A stretch of DNA of 64,000 bases, from the NCBI RefSeq assembly GCF_027359925.1, contig NZ_CP114767.1:124001-188000 (forward strand), in the 5' to 3' direction. The DNA is from Hymenobacter canadensis (GTDB taxonomy: Bacteria; Bacteroidota; Bacteroidia; Cytophagales; Hymenobacteraceae). Below, in pieces: positions 1 through 9,165 of this stretch (its first letter is position 1; every line of letters starts with the position of its first letter). A program made the position numbers and the translations under genes. Below the pieces are notes generated by a model, which made no database searches, was not told the DNA's origin, and was given only the letters and a program-made list of their open reading frames with translations.

Positions 1-799
1 GCAGCTGGAGTTTGCCTTTGATGTGGTGCAGCTGGCCGCCGGCCGCTACCGCACCGCCGACTACCAGCGCTACATCGGGTTTCAGGTGAGCAAGCCGGTG
101 TTGGAGCGGGCTTTCCTCAAAACCTACGGCCTGGAGCTGGGCAAGGTGATTTTCAACGTGGACCTGGCCATCAGCTCGTTTCGGTTTGCGGTGCGTAGTC
201 TGATTCCGATTGCCAGCCGGGCCGCGTGGCACTCGCAGAAAAAGGAAATCCGTCGCCTCAGCCCTCAGGCCCGCCGCCGCGAGTACATCTACGACCAGAG
301 TGAGGAAGAGTACCGCGAAAAGTACGGTACCGATTACCAGAAGCCCGGCACGGGCGCCCGGCTGCTGTCGTACTTCGTGCGGGTGCTGCCCAAAATAGGC
401 CCCTTGCAGCCCTTTGCCTTCAAGCTGCCAACCCCGGAGGCGCAGACGCTGTTCCGGGCCAGTTTCCGCAGCGTGATGGTCAACTACTGCCGCCACGTAG
501 ACGCCGAGCCGACTGACACGACCACCATTTCCACGCAGGTGCTGCCCAACACCGACTTCGATACCGGCCGCCCGACGGTGGTAGGGGAGTATGAGCTGAC
601 CGACGAGGCCTACGGCGAATGGGTGCGCAAGCTGGCCGACAACAAGTTTGACGGCCTGACAGCTCCGGTGAAGAAAAACATCCTCGCGTTCTTCGGTTCC
701 GCTCCCAAACAGCCCATCGACGAAGACGAGAAGGAGAAGGGCACCCGCGCCAAAACCATGGAAGCTTTGGCGCAACTGAAAACAGCGGAGGCCAAGTAG
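1..799 (+). CDS. zinc-dependent phospholipase C family protein, C-terminal part (5' end outside window)
   Basis: The frame is open from base 2 to the TAG at 797-799, so only about the last 265 residues are present and the true start lies upstream. The visible part has helical stretches (DYQRYIGFQVSKPVLERAF, then a basic central segment) and a charged C-terminus. From memory this resembles the C-terminal half of secreted zinc-dependent phospholipase C / S1-P1-like proteins of Cytophagales; a second, more divergent member lies at 30506-31783. The metal-binding His and Asp residues would be in the missing N-terminal half, so activity cannot be judged. A 23-bp perfect inverted repeat follows the stop. 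Family assignment is from recognition only; the alternative is an unassigned helical protein. Confidence 0.6.
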   Translation, partial: QLEFAFDVVQLAAGRYRTADYQRYIGFQVSKPVLERAFLKTYGLELGKVIFNVDLAISSFRFAVRSLIPIASRAAWHSQKKEIRRLSPQARRREYIYDQSEEEYREKYGTDYQKPGTGARLLSYFVRVLPKIGPLQPFAFKLPTPEAQTLFRASFRSVMVNYCRHVDAEPTDTTTISTQVLPNTDFDTGRPTVVGEYELTDEAYGEWVRKLADNKFDGLTAPVKKNILAFFGSAPKQPIDEDEKEKGTRAKTMEALAQLKTAEAK

Positions 800-823
800 C
801 GTATCCTGCCTGATTCATACCTA

Positions 824-885
824 CAACACAGCGAGGGGCGCAACCCGGACCATAATGGCCGTGGGTTGCGCCCCTCGCTGTGTTG
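824..885. terminator. bidirectional terminator-like inverted repeat
   Basis: Perfect 23-bp arms (824-846 and 863-885) flank a 16-nt loop between two convergent genes. The arms are GC-rich and there is no clear T-run, so this may be a dispersed repeat that also terminates transcription. Confidence 0.6.
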
Positions 886-900
886 CGTCTGCGGTGCTTA

Positions 901-1083
901 TTACTGGCGGTACATCTTGTACGTACGGTACACCGGCCGATGGATTTTGCCAGCTTTCTGCTTGGAAGCGGTACGCAGGATGGGCAACCGGAAAAACGGT
1001 TGCGCCGCTGCCGTAAACGCCGAAAAAACGCTTAGCAAAGCAAAAACCAGAACCAAAACCAGACGGCAGACAACAGTGAACAT
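901..1083 (-). CDS. small secreted basic peptide (60 aa), unknown function
   Basis: The 60-residue product begins with a clear signal peptide (hydrophobic core about residues 7-26, Ala-rich cleavage site near AAAQ). The remaining 30 or so residues are basic and end in an RPVYRTYKMYRQ tail. Secreted peptides with Lys/Tyr/Arg-rich tails are familiar in Hymenobacter genomes but have no known role. A TAGGTTTG box at 1153-1160 on the same strand lies about 70 nt upstream, and the inverted repeat at 824-885 follows the stop, so the unit looks complete. The overlapping longer minus-strand frame 821-1231 has no such features and was not chosen. Confidence 0.55.
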   Translation of the reverse strand: MFTVVCRLVLVLVFALLSVFSAFTAAAQPFFRLPILRTASKQKAGKIHRPVYRTYKMYRQ

Positions 1084-1152
1084 AGTGCAATAGGTGTGCG
1101 GGGCGAGCTTCCGGCCGGGCTACCACTGCGGCAGCTCTGAAAAGGAAGTACA

Positions 1153-1160
1153 CAAACCTA
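1153..1160 (-). promoter_or_regulatory. putative -7 box TAGGTTTG
   Basis: Exact match to the Bacteroidota -7 consensus TAnnTTTG on the minus strand, about 70 nt upstream of the small secreted peptide gene. No convincing TTTG box is seen at 19-21 nt. Confidence 0.4.
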
Positions 1161-1261
1161 CCGCTCTGACCGGCCCGAAAACGCCGGTTTCGCCGGGCCA
1201 AGCCGGTTTGCCCGTCAAACCCGCGTTTCACCCGACGAAGCTTCGGCGGCGGCCGCGTAGC

Positions 1262-2695
1262 CTAGCGCGGTTGCCCGCTTTCCTGCACTAGGCCGCTGCT
1301 CAGGCGGCGCAGGATAATCTCGGCCTGCTTGGCTTGGTAGCGGATGTCGAGCAGGCGTACTTCGGCGTCGAGCTGGGTGCGTTGGGCTTCGCGCAGAGCC
1401 AGGGGCACTAAGAGGCCCAGGCGGTAGCGCTCTAGGGCAATGGCCACGTTTTCGCGGGCCAGCAGAATGTTGGCTTCTTCCAGCTCCAGCAACTGCAGGC
1501 GGTTCTGGTACTGGGCATAGGCCTGCTCGGCTTCGGTTTCCAGCTGCAGCTGCGTCTGGCCCAGCAGCAGGCTGCTTTGCACTTCGCCGATGCGGGCGTT
1601 CTGCTCCAGCCGGTTGCGGTTGAAACCATCGAAGATGGGAATGGTGGCCACCACGCCGTAGTTGAGGCCATACGTGCGGCCCGTGTTGGTCACGAGCTGA
1701 TTGCCGAAGAACGCGGCCCCGTTGATGTTGCGGTTGTAGCCGTAGCCGGTCGTCAGGCCGATCTGCGGGAAGCGGGAGGCGCGCACCAGCTTCCGGTCGT
1801 AGGTGGCAATTTCGGTGTTGAGGCGGGCCTGTTGCAGGCGAGGGTTGTTCTGCTGCACGGCCTGCGCCACGCTTTCCCGGCTCAGGTCGGTAGCCACTAC
1901 AATGGAGTCGGCGGGGCGGAAGTTGAGGCGCGGAGTGCGGCCCAGCAGGTTGTTGAGGTTGATTTTGGCCGTCTGCAGCGCTTCCTGCTGCTGAATCAGC
2001 AGCGAGCGGTCGGCGTTGTAGTCCACGCGGGCCGTCAGCACTTCCACTTTGGCGCTCACGCCCACATCCACGCGGGCCTGCGTGAGGTCGATGCGCGCCT
2101 GTCCGATTTTCAGGGCCTCCTCGCTGGCCCTGATCTTGCCGGACTCGCGCACCACCACATAATAGGCGTCGGTGATGGTGGCCACGGTTTCCTCGACGGT
2201 GGCGCGGGTGAGCTGGCGCTGGCTTTGCTCCAGCGACTTCAGCCGGTCGTAGGCGATGAACATGCCCAGCCCGTCGAAAAGGGTCCAGGTGGCGGCTACG
2301 TTGGCGTTGAGCAGGTTGGACTGTGCGCCGTTGGCAATGCTGGCCTCGGGCCGCGCCGACGACTCCTGCCGCACGTTGTTGCGGTTGAAGTTGCGGGTCA
2401 GGTTGCCGTTCACCACGGGCAGCTGGCCGGCGTTGCCGCGGGTCACGTTGTTTTCGGCGATGCGCTCATCCTGCCGCGAAACCCGAATGTCGTAATTGCT
2501 TTCCAGGCCCAGCCGGATGGCCTCGGCCAGCGTGAGGGGCGGGGCGTCGGCTACGGTTTCCGGCTTCTCCGTCTGGGATTTGCTCTGGGGCTTCGAGGCT
2601 GGTTCCCGGGTGGGCAGCACCGGCTGTTGCGCCAGCATCGGCAGAGGCAAAGCCAGTAGGAGAGTGAAAAAGAAGGAGCGGGGCATGAAATACAT
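1262..2695 (-). CDS. TolC family outer-membrane efflux protein
   Basis: Last gene of the adaptor-pump-TolC operon. The product (477 aa) has a signal peptide (MPRSFFFTLLLALPLPMLAQQ), a Pro/Lys/Ser-rich linker, then the two OEP repeats of a TolC trimer subunit, starting at PLTLAEAIRLGLESNYDI and with long coiled-coil helices (for example the ALERYRLGLLVPLALREAQ region). It should form the outer-membrane and periplasmic tunnel that docks with the RND pump just upstream. The frame stays open into the pump gene, but homology begins at the signal peptide. ATG at 2695 or 2686 both fit; 2695 is used here. The gap to the pump gene is 41 nt. Confidence 0.9.
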   Translation of the reverse strand: MYFMPRSFFFTLLLALPLPMLAQQPVLPTREPASKPQSKSQTEKPETVADAPPLTLAEAIRLGLESNYDIRVSRQDERIAENNVTRGNAGQLPVVNGNLTRNFNRNNVRQESSARPEASIANGAQSNLLNANVAATWTLFDGLGMFIAYDRLKSLEQSQRQLTRATVEETVATITDAYYVVVRESGKIRASEEALKIGQARIDLTQARVDVGVSAKVEVLTARVDYNADRSLLIQQQEALQTAKINLNNLLGRTPRLNFRPADSIVVATDLSRESVAQAVQQNNPRLQQARLNTEIATYDRKLVRASRFPQIGLTTGYGYNRNINGAAFFGNQLVTNTGRTYGLNYGVVATIPIFDGFNRNRLEQNARIGEVQSSLLLGQTQLQLETEAEQAYAQYQNRLQLLELEEANILLARENVAIALERYRLGLLVPLALREAQRTQLDAEVRLLDIRYQAKQAEIILRRLSSGLVQESGQPR

Positions 2696-2736
2696 CAACT
2701 GTAAAGGAAATCGGACGCCGGCAGCGGCGGTGGCAA

Positions 2737-5700
2737 TTATGCCGTTACGGCCTTCTTTTTGGCGGCCTCCTGCTTCTGGCTGTGCTTTTTGGCCGTGGCG
2801 AAGTAGGAGTACATCACGGGCACTACGTAGAGCGTGAGGCCGGTGGCAAAGAACAGGCCGCCTACCACCCCAATGCCCATGGCCCGGCGGCTCAGGGCGC
2901 CGGCGCCGGTGGCAATGGCAATCGGCAGAATGCCCAGGATGGCGCACAGGCTGGTCATCAGAATAGGGCGGAAGCGGGCAGTGGCGCCTTCAATCAGGCC
3001 GGTCATGTAGTCCTTGCCGTTTTCCACCTGCTGGTTGGCAAATTCCACGATGAGGATACCGTTTTTGGTCACAAGGCCCACCAGCATGATGATGCCGATC
3101 TGCGAAAACAGGTTCAGGGTCTGGTTGAAGTACCACAGGCTGAGCAGCGCGCCCGACAGCGCCAGCGGCACCGTCACCATGATGATGACCGGGTCGCGGA
3201 AGCTCTCAAACTGCGCAGCCAGCACCAGGTAAATCAGCACCAGCGCCAGCCCGAAGGCAAACACGAGGCTGCTAGAGCTCTCCTGGAAGTCGCGGGAGGC
3301 ACCCGACAGCTCGGTGGAAAAGGTGTCGTCGAGGTTCTTCTCGGCGATGCTCTGCATAGCCGCAATACCGTCGCCGAGGGTTTTGCCGGGCGCCAGCGAG
3401 GCCGAGAAGGTGGCCGAGTTGTAGCGGTTGAAGCGGTAGAGCTGCGGCGGCGTGCTGCTTTCCGTGAGGCGAATCACGTTGTCGAGCTGCACGAGCTGGC
3501 CGTCGGCGTTCTTCACCGACAGCAGGCGCACGTCCAGCGGCTGGTTGCGGTCTTCGCGCGCCACCTGCCCGATGATCTGGTACTGCTTGCCCTCCCGGAT
3601 GAAATAGCCGAAACGCTGCCCGCTCAACCCCGACTGCAGCGTCTGGCTGATGCTCTGCACCGACACGCCCAGGCTCTGCGCCTTTTCGCGGTCGATGTTT
3701 ACGCGCAGCTCGGGCTTGTTGAACTTCAGGTTCACATCCACGAACTGGAAGGTGGGGTCCTGGCGGGCGGCATCGAGGAACTTGGGCACTGCGGCCCGCA
3801 GCTTCTCGAAGTCCTGGGTCTGGATAACGAACTGCACCGGCAGGCCACCACCGCCGCCGCCGCCACCCCCGATGCTCTGGTCCTGCGACACCGACGTACG
3901 GGCGGCGGTCAGCTTTTTCACGCCGGCGCTGAGGCCGGCCGCCACTTGGTCCTGGTTGCGGGGGCGCTGGTCGGCATCGAGCAGCAGCACGCGGGCCGTG
4001 CCGGAGTTGGAGCCGCCGCCAAAGCCGGGCGAAGTCACGGCAAACACGCTGCTCAGGCTGCTGCCGGCCGAGTCCATGGCCATCTTGGTAATCTGGTTCA
4101 TGTAGGCATCCATGTACTCAAAAGATGCCCCTTCCGGCCCCGTTGCGTTGACGTTGACGCGGCTGCGGTCTTCCACCGGCGCCAGCTCCGACGGAATGGC
4201 TTTCATGAAAAACCAGATGCCCACGCCCGTGCCCAGCACCACCAGCCACGCCATCCAGCGGTTGCGCAAAAAGGTTTGCAGGCTGCTCTGGTAGCCCCCG
4301 ATCATCTTCTGGAAGAAGGGCTCGGTTTTGCGGTAAAACCAGTTGTGCTTTTCCTGCCGCTTGAGCAGCACCGAGCACATCATGGGCGTGAGAGTGAGCG
4401 ATACAAACGCCGAAATCAGCACCGAGCCGGCCACCACAATCCCGAACTCGCGGAATAGGCGCCCGGTGATGCCGGTCAGGAATACCACCGGCAGGAACAC
4501 CGCCGCCAGCACCACCGTGGTACTGATAACGGCCATCAGAATTTCCTCGGAGCCTTTGATGGCGGCCGTTTTGGGGTCTTCGCCTTCCTCGATGCGCGAG
4601 TAGATGTTTTCCAGCACCACAATGGCGTCGTCCACCACCAGGCCAATGGCCAGCACCACGGCCAGCAGCGTCAGCACGTTGATGGAGAAGTCGAGCAGAT
4701 ACATCACGAAGAAAATACCCACCAATGACACCGGAATGGCCACCACCGGAATAAGGGTGGAGCGCCAGTCGCGCAGAAACAAGAAGATGATAATCACCAC
4801 CAGCACGAAGGCCTCGATGATGGTGTGCTCTACCTCGGTGATGGATTTGCGGATGAACACCGAGTTGTCGAAGCCGGGCTTGAGCACCAGGTCTTTCGGC
4901 AAGTCTTTGCCGTAGAGCTCAATGCGCTTGTTGAACTCGTCGGCAATGTCAATCTGGTTGGAGCCCGGCTGCGGAATCACGGCCAGGCCCACCATCGGCA
5001 CGCCGTTTACTTTAAAGATGGTCTGGTCGTTTTCGGGGTACAACTCGGCATAGCCGATATCCGACAGCCGCACCAGCGACGAGGCATCTTTGCGGATAAT
5101 CAGGTTGTTGAAGTCCTCCACCGACGTCAGGCGGCCCATTGTGCGCAGCGTGAGCTGGGTGTTCTGGCCCTGCACCGAGCCGCTGGGCAGCTCCACGTTT
5201 TCGCGGGTGAGGGCGGCCTGCACGTCCACGGGGCTCACGCCCAGCGCCGACAGCTTAACGGGGTCCATCCAGAGGCGCATGGAGTACTTCCGCTCGCCGT
5301 ACACCCGCACCTCCGACACGCCCGGAATCGTCTGGAGGCGCTCTTTCAGGGCGTTGTTGGCGTAGTCGGTCAGTTCCAGCAGGGTGCGCTTGCTGGAGCT
5401 GAGGTAGGTCATCACAATCGGCTGCGAGTCGGCGTTGGCCTTGCTCACGATGGGCGGGTCGATGTCGCGCGGAAGGCGGCCCTGCGCGCCCGAAACCTTG
5501 TCGCGCACGTCGTTGGCAGCGGTTTCCAGGTCGGCGTCGAGGTCAAACTCCACCGTAATCTGGGTGCGGCCGTCGCGGGAGTTGGAGGTCAGGTTCTTGA
5601 TGCCCGCAATACCGTTAAGGGCTTCTTCGAGCGGCTCAGTCACCTGGCCCTGCATCACGTCGGCGGAGGCGCCGGTGTAGCTGGCCGACACGGTAATAAT

Positions 5701-5829
5701 CGGCGGGTCTACACTCGGGTATTCCCGGATGCTGAGGTAGCGAAACCCAATCACACCGAAAATCACGATGACGAGGCTCATCACGATTGCGAGGACGGGG
5801 CGGTTGATGCTGGTGGAGGAAAGGCTCAT
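2737..5829 (-). CDS. efflux RND transporter permease (HAE1/AcrB type)
   Basis: The 1030-residue length is typical of AcrB/MexB pumps. The N-terminus (SLSSTSINRPVLAIVMSLVI) is the first membrane helix, followed by porter domains, and the TM4 motif GLVVDDAIVVLEN carries the proton-relay aspartates at about 400-401. A second porter half starts near residue 550. An odd feature is a run of nine glycines at about 654-662, directly followed by LPVQ, in the second porter domain. The same Gly-run-LPVQ string occurs in the neighbouring adaptor. The drug or metabolite exported cannot be told from sequence; heavy-metal (CusA) type is unlikely given the HAE1-like motifs. Confidence 0.95.
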   Translation of the reverse strand: MSLSSTSINRPVLAIVMSLVIVIFGVIGFRYLSIREYPSVDPPIITVSASYTGASADVMQGQVTEPLEEALNGIAGIKNLTSNSRDGRTQITVEFDLDADLETAANDVRDKVSGAQGRLPRDIDPPIVSKANADSQPIVMTYLSSSKRTLLELTDYANNALKERLQTIPGVSEVRVYGERKYSMRLWMDPVKLSALGVSPVDVQAALTRENVELPSGSVQGQNTQLTLRTMGRLTSVEDFNNLIIRKDASSLVRLSDIGYAELYPENDQTIFKVNGVPMVGLAVIPQPGSNQIDIADEFNKRIELYGKDLPKDLVLKPGFDNSVFIRKSITEVEHTIIEAFVLVVIIIFLFLRDWRSTLIPVVAIPVSLVGIFFVMYLLDFSINVLTLLAVVLAIGLVVDDAIVVLENIYSRIEEGEDPKTAAIKGSEEILMAVISTTVVLAAVFLPVVFLTGITGRLFREFGIVVAGSVLISAFVSLTLTPMMCSVLLKRQEKHNWFYRKTEPFFQKMIGGYQSSLQTFLRNRWMAWLVVLGTGVGIWFFMKAIPSELAPVEDRSRVNVNATGPEGASFEYMDAYMNQITKMAMDSAGSSLSSVFAVTSPGFGGGSNSGTARVLLLDADQRPRNQDQVAAGLSAGVKKLTAARTSVSQDQSIGGGGGGGGGLPVQFVIQTQDFEKLRAAVPKFLDAARQDPTFQFVDVNLKFNKPELRVNIDREKAQSLGVSVQSISQTLQSGLSGQRFGYFIREGKQYQIIGQVAREDRNQPLDVRLLSVKNADGQLVQLDNVIRLTESSTPPQLYRFNRYNSATFSASLAPGKTLGDGIAAMQSIAEKNLDDTFSTELSGASRDFQESSSSLVFAFGLALVLIYLVLAAQFESFRDPVIIMVTVPLALSGALLSLWYFNQTLNLFSQIGIIMLVGLVTKNGILIVEFANQQVENGKDYMTGLIEGATARFRPILMTSLCAILGILPIAIATGAGALSRRAMGIGVVGGLFFATGLTLYVVPVMYSYFATAKKHSQKQEAAKKKAVTA

Positions 5830-5837
5830 AGTAGCAG

Positions 5838-5937
5838 TAACACCAAGCTCTAGCTTGGTGAGACGTTAGGGTGGTAATCAAATCGTTGCACCGCCGGCTG
5901 GCCGTTCAACGATTCACCAAGCTGGAGCTTGGTGTTA
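5838..5937. repeat. nested palindromic intergenic repeat
   Basis: Two copies of the palindrome CACCAAGCT-nn-AGCTTGGTG (5841-5860 and 5915-5934) lie in a larger inverted repeat (5838-5860 / 5915-5937). An inner 8-bp stem pairs AATCGTTG (5881-5888) with CAACGATT (5907-5914). The outer edge supplies the TAA stop codon of the adaptor gene. Confidence 0.7.
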
Positions 5938-7092
5938 CTTGGTGGCCTTCACCGCGTCGCCGGGTTTCACCTGCAGAATGCCGGTGCGAATTACGGAGTC
6001 GCCTACGGCCAGGCCGTCGGTGATTTGAATCACCTTATCGGAGCGGATGCCAATCTTGATTTTCTTGGGTACCATCTTGCCGTCCTTCACGGTGTAGACG
6101 CTGTAGCCGCTGGCCTCCGGAATTACGGCTTCCGTCGGCACCTGCAGCGCGTCGGTGGATTCGCCGAGCTGTAGGTTCACTTTCACGAAAGCGCCGGGGC
6201 GCAGCTCGTTGTTGGTGTTGGCGTAGCGGGCGCGCACCGGCTGGGTGCGGCTCACGGGGTCAATCTGCGGGTCGATGGCGTAGACCTTGGCCTCGTACTT
6301 CTTGTTAGTGCCTTCGTCGGTGATGCTCACTACGTCGCCCACGCGCACTTTGGTAGCAAAGCGGCCCGGTACAGCAAAGTCGATTTTCACGGGCCGCACG
6401 CGGGAAAGGGTCGTTATTTCAGAGCCTGGGCTCACGTAGGTGCCCACGGTGGCCGTGGTCAGGCCCAGCACGCCGCTGAACGGCGCCCGTACGTAGGCCC
6501 GGTCCAGCGAGGCCTGCAGCGCCTTCAGGTCCGACTGCGCCGTGAGCAGCTGGTTGTTGGACTGCTCGTACTCCTGGGCGCTGATGTACTCCTTGTCCAG
6601 CAGCGTGCGCTGGCGCTTTTCTTGGTCGCGGAAGAGCTTGATGTTGTACTGCTGCTTGCGGATGGCCGCCTGGGCCTCATCGGCGTTGATGCTGAACAGC
6701 AACTGGCCCTTGCTCACCGGCTGGCCTTCTTTTATGTTCAGGCTGGTGATTTTGCCCGATAGCTCACTTTTGATAACCACCGACTCGTCGGCCAGAATGG
6801 AGCCGGTGGCCGCTACCTCGTCGGAGAGGTTGGTCGGCTTCACCACATACACCTGCACCGGCAGGCCACCGCCCCCGCCACTTTTGCCGCCCGGGGCACC
6901 CTTGCCACCGCCAGCCGCCCCTTTACCGCCGCCTTTGACATCGGCGTTAGGAGAGGGGAAATACGTTATCTTGACGAACGCCAGCGCGGCAATGAGTACC
7001 ACGGCAATGATCAGCCAGCGCAGCCCGTGGCTTTTGCCGGGGGTTTCTTCGGCGGCCTGTAGTTCTGCTGGTTCGTGTTCCTGAGTCTGCAT
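5935..7092 (-). CDS. RND efflux periplasmic adaptor subunit (HlyD/MexA family)
   Basis: First gene of the efflux operon. The 385-residue product has a short cytoplasmic N-terminus, one membrane anchor (about 25-43), a Gly/Lys linker (53-76), then barrel-sandwich and lipoyl halves (SGKITSLNIKEGQPVSKGQLLF; APFSGVLGLTTATVGTYV) flanking a coiled-coil hairpin (about 160-195), and a beta-barrel and membrane-proximal domain at the end. It should bridge the pump (2737-5829) and TolC (1262-2695). The linker ends in Gly-run-LPVQ, as in the pump. The TAA stop lies in a palindromic repeat that separates this gene from the pump gene by about 105 nt. Confidence 0.92.
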   Translation of the reverse strand: MQTQEHEPAELQAAEETPGKSHGLRWLIIAVVLIAALAFVKITYFPSPNADVKGGGKGAAGGGKGAPGGKSGGGGGLPVQVYVVKPTNLSDEVAATGSILADESVVIKSELSGKITSLNIKEGQPVSKGQLLFSINADEAQAAIRKQQYNIKLFRDQEKRQRTLLDKEYISAQEYEQSNNQLLTAQSDLKALQASLDRAYVRAPFSGVLGLTTATVGTYVSPGSEITTLSRVRPVKIDFAVPGRFATKVRVGDVVSITDEGTNKKYEAKVYAIDPQIDPVSRTQPVRARYANTNNELRPGAFVKVNLQLGESTDALQVPTEAVIPEASGYSVYTVKDGKMVPKKIKIGIRSDKVIQITDGLAVGDSVIRTGILQVKPGDAVKATK

Positions 7093-7273
7093 AGTTGAGT
7101 GTCGGAGTTCTGTCCGTCTGCGGCGGCCCCTGGTCGTGCGGGCCGGGCAACGGATGACAACGCGAATCAGCCGGCCGGGGTTTACTTCCCCACCCGACTG
7201 GTCGGGCCAGCCATGCGCTTAAGACACCGAAATCAACCCCGGGTTGCGCCCGTGGCCGGAAATTGTGGGGTGG

Positions 7274-7281
7274 TAGTTTTG
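7274..7281 (+). promoter_or_regulatory. putative -7 box TAGTTTTG
   Basis: Exact TAnnTTTG match, 81 nt upstream of the ATG at 7363. It lies inside the 5' extension of that open frame, which supports the later start. The rest of the gap 7093-7362 holds no gene I can support. Confidence 0.4.
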
Positions 7282-7362
7282 CGGGCTGATGCGCTATCCT
7301 TGCCCAATGCGGACTGCGGCTGCCTTATATTTCGCCGTCCTTCACCGTCTGCCCCTCCGCCC

Positions 7363-7716
7363 ATGATTCCGCGTAATCCTACGGAAGCTCACCGCAATTT
7401 CTTTCAGGAAGTGCACGAAGTAGTGCGCCTGGTGCCGGCCGGCCGCGTAACCACCTACGGCGCTATTGCCCACTACTTAGGGGCCCGGCACGGCGCCCGC
7501 ATGGTGGGCTGGGCCATGATGGCCGCCCACACCGCCGACGCGTACGTGCCAGCTCACCGCGTCATCAACCGCAACGGCCAGCTCACCGGCCGCCTGCACT
7601 TCGCCACGCCTACCGCCATGCAGGAAGCCCTGGAAGCCGAAGGCGTGCGCGTGCTGGATGATGAGGTGCAGGATTTCCGGCGCCTGTTCTGGGACCCCAC
7701 CACGGAACTGGAGTAG
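7363..7716 (+). CDS. MGMT-fold alkyltransferase-like protein lacking the reactive cysteine
   Basis: The 117-residue product matches the DNA-binding domain of O6-alkylguanine-DNA alkyltransferases: a helix-turn-helix (GRVTTYGAIAHYLG, about 28-40), then the active-site loop. Where true enzymes have PCHR, this reads PAHR (Ala64), so it cannot accept an alkyl group. Alkyltransferase-like (ATL) proteins have Trp or Ala here; they bind O6-alkylguanine, flip it out and hand the lesion to nucleotide excision repair. That role is inferred by family. The start at 7363 fits the domain; the upstream frame contains a promoter-like box. The gene converges with the frameshifted gene at 7722 with a gap of 5 nt. 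Confidence 0.85.
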   Translation: MIPRNPTEAHRNFFQEVHEVVRLVPAGRVTTYGAIAHYLGARHGARMVGWAMMAAHTADAYVPAHRVINRNGQLTGRLHFATPTAMQEALEAEGVRVLDDEVQDFRRLFWDPTTELE

Positions 7717-7721
7717 CGGCG

Positions 7722-9109
7722 CTAGTTGGCCGGCTTCCGTTCGCGGGCTTTGATGTGCTTGAGCTGGAAAAGACCTTCCTTGGCTGCCACTGGCTGCACG
7801 GTTGGCGCCGCGGCGCCGCTGCCCGGGGCGCAGGCCAGAAACGTAGTGGTACCGAACAGGGGCATAAACGTGTGGCATTTTTCCTGTTCGCCCTGCACGC
7901 AGATAGCCATGTCGCGGCGCTTGTCGCGCCAGTTCAAGGCCAGGTATTGGCCGGGTCCCAGCTGGCCCGCCTCTTTGCCGTCCACCAGCACCCGCAGGGG
8001 CGTGGCAGGCCCGGCGTCGGCGCGGCGGTACAGGTAGATGGCGGCAGTGTCGGCCGCGGCGGCAAAACCGTCTGCGCCGACGGGCTGCAGGCTGGTAGCT
8101 ACCCGTCCCGAGGCTAGGCGTAGCTCGTACAGCTGCGGCTGGTTGGTGCCGATGCTGCCGGCAATGGCCGCGCCGGCCAGGCGGCCGCCCAGCATGGCCC
8201 CGGCCAGCACGTTGCTGCCGTCGGGCTGCCGGAAGCCGACGAAGCTGTAGTAGTTGGCAGCGGCCTGCAAGGGTAGCGGCCCTGGTAGAAGATATAGACT
8301 TTCTCGCCGTCGCTCAGGCCCCAGGCGCCGCGCACCAAGCGGCGGGGCTGGTCGTCGCTGAGGTGCAGGTACCAGGCTTCCACTTCTTCGGTGCCGGCCC
8401 ATTGTGCGCCCTTGCGGGTTTTGCGCTGCAGCTCAAACGGCCCGGCCGTAAGCGTGGGCGCGTTCTGGCGAAACTCCTCAAACGACCGGTAGATGCCGCG
8501 CTGCAGCGGCTGGGTCTGCACCGGGAAGCGCGGCAGCGCACCTTCTTCGCCGGCCAGCACCTGCGCCCACGTCAGGGTGGGGGCGGTGGCGGGCGGCACG
8601 GCAGTAGCCAGGCGCTGCAGGCTTTGCTGCACGGCGCGGCGGATGTTGTCGGGGTGTTTGCTGGTGACATCCAGGCCTTTGCCCTCCACAAGTTCCGCTG
8701 TGCTGAGCAGCAGCCGGTAGGTATCGGGGCTAGTGGCTTCCAGAAAGTCCATTTCCACCTCGGCGCTGCCTGTCTCCGACATGGCCGTGATGGTTTCGTG
8801 TACATTCAGGGCGTAGATGCGCACCACCACCGGCCGGGTCGTCGGGCCGGCCGGCAGAGCCTGCTTGAGCATGGGCGTCAGCTCGGTTTCCAGGCTGCCG
8901 CCCAGCACGGCGGGCACTAGGTGGTTGTCGAGGCCGCGGTGTACGCTGCCGATGCTGGAGTGGTCGGGGCGGGCATCCACCAGCTTATCGAAGTGAAAGG
9001 CTGTGCCGGCGGCCGGCAGAACCTGCTGGGCGAGGCTGATTTCCAGTTTGGTGCTTTGGGAATAGCCGGCCAGGGGCAACAATAGCAGCGGTAAGTAGAG
9101 AAGCTTCAC
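7722..9109 (-). pseudogene. frameshifted secreted protein, paralogue of 9166-10506
   Basis: Two overlapping frames together make one protein. The upstream frame runs from a GTG start at 9109 (signal peptide KLLYLPLLLLPLAGYSQ) to about 8270. The downstream frame continues from LQAAANYYSFVGFRQPDG to the TAG at 7722. Near 8270-8280, inserting one base rejoins them in the order seen in the intact neighbour, so a 1-nt deletion or a sequencing error is likely. The shared architecture is an N-terminal part with a DARPDHSS / DARASAE-like motif, a central FEFRQNAP segment, an AWG(L/F)xDGxx(V/I)YI(F/R)xxxxY segment, and a C-terminal part ending in a short charged tail. The function is unknown. If it is only a sequencing error, this is a normal CDS of about 462 aa. 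Confidence 0.7.
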
Positions 9110-9165
9110 GAGGGATGAGTGAAAATCCAGAAACAAAGAATAAAAAGCTACTTGGCGCAGTACGC

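Noticed and set aside
821..1231. 136-codon minus-strand frame
   Set aside because: It runs through the 23-bp inverted repeat and lacks a signal peptide or domain; the 60-residue frame 901-1083 in the same region is more protein-like.
2782..4458. 558-codon open frame opposite the RND pump
   Set aside because: Antisense to a clear 1030-residue pump; its His/Gln/Ala-rich translation is the mirror image of GC-rich codons and has no domain.
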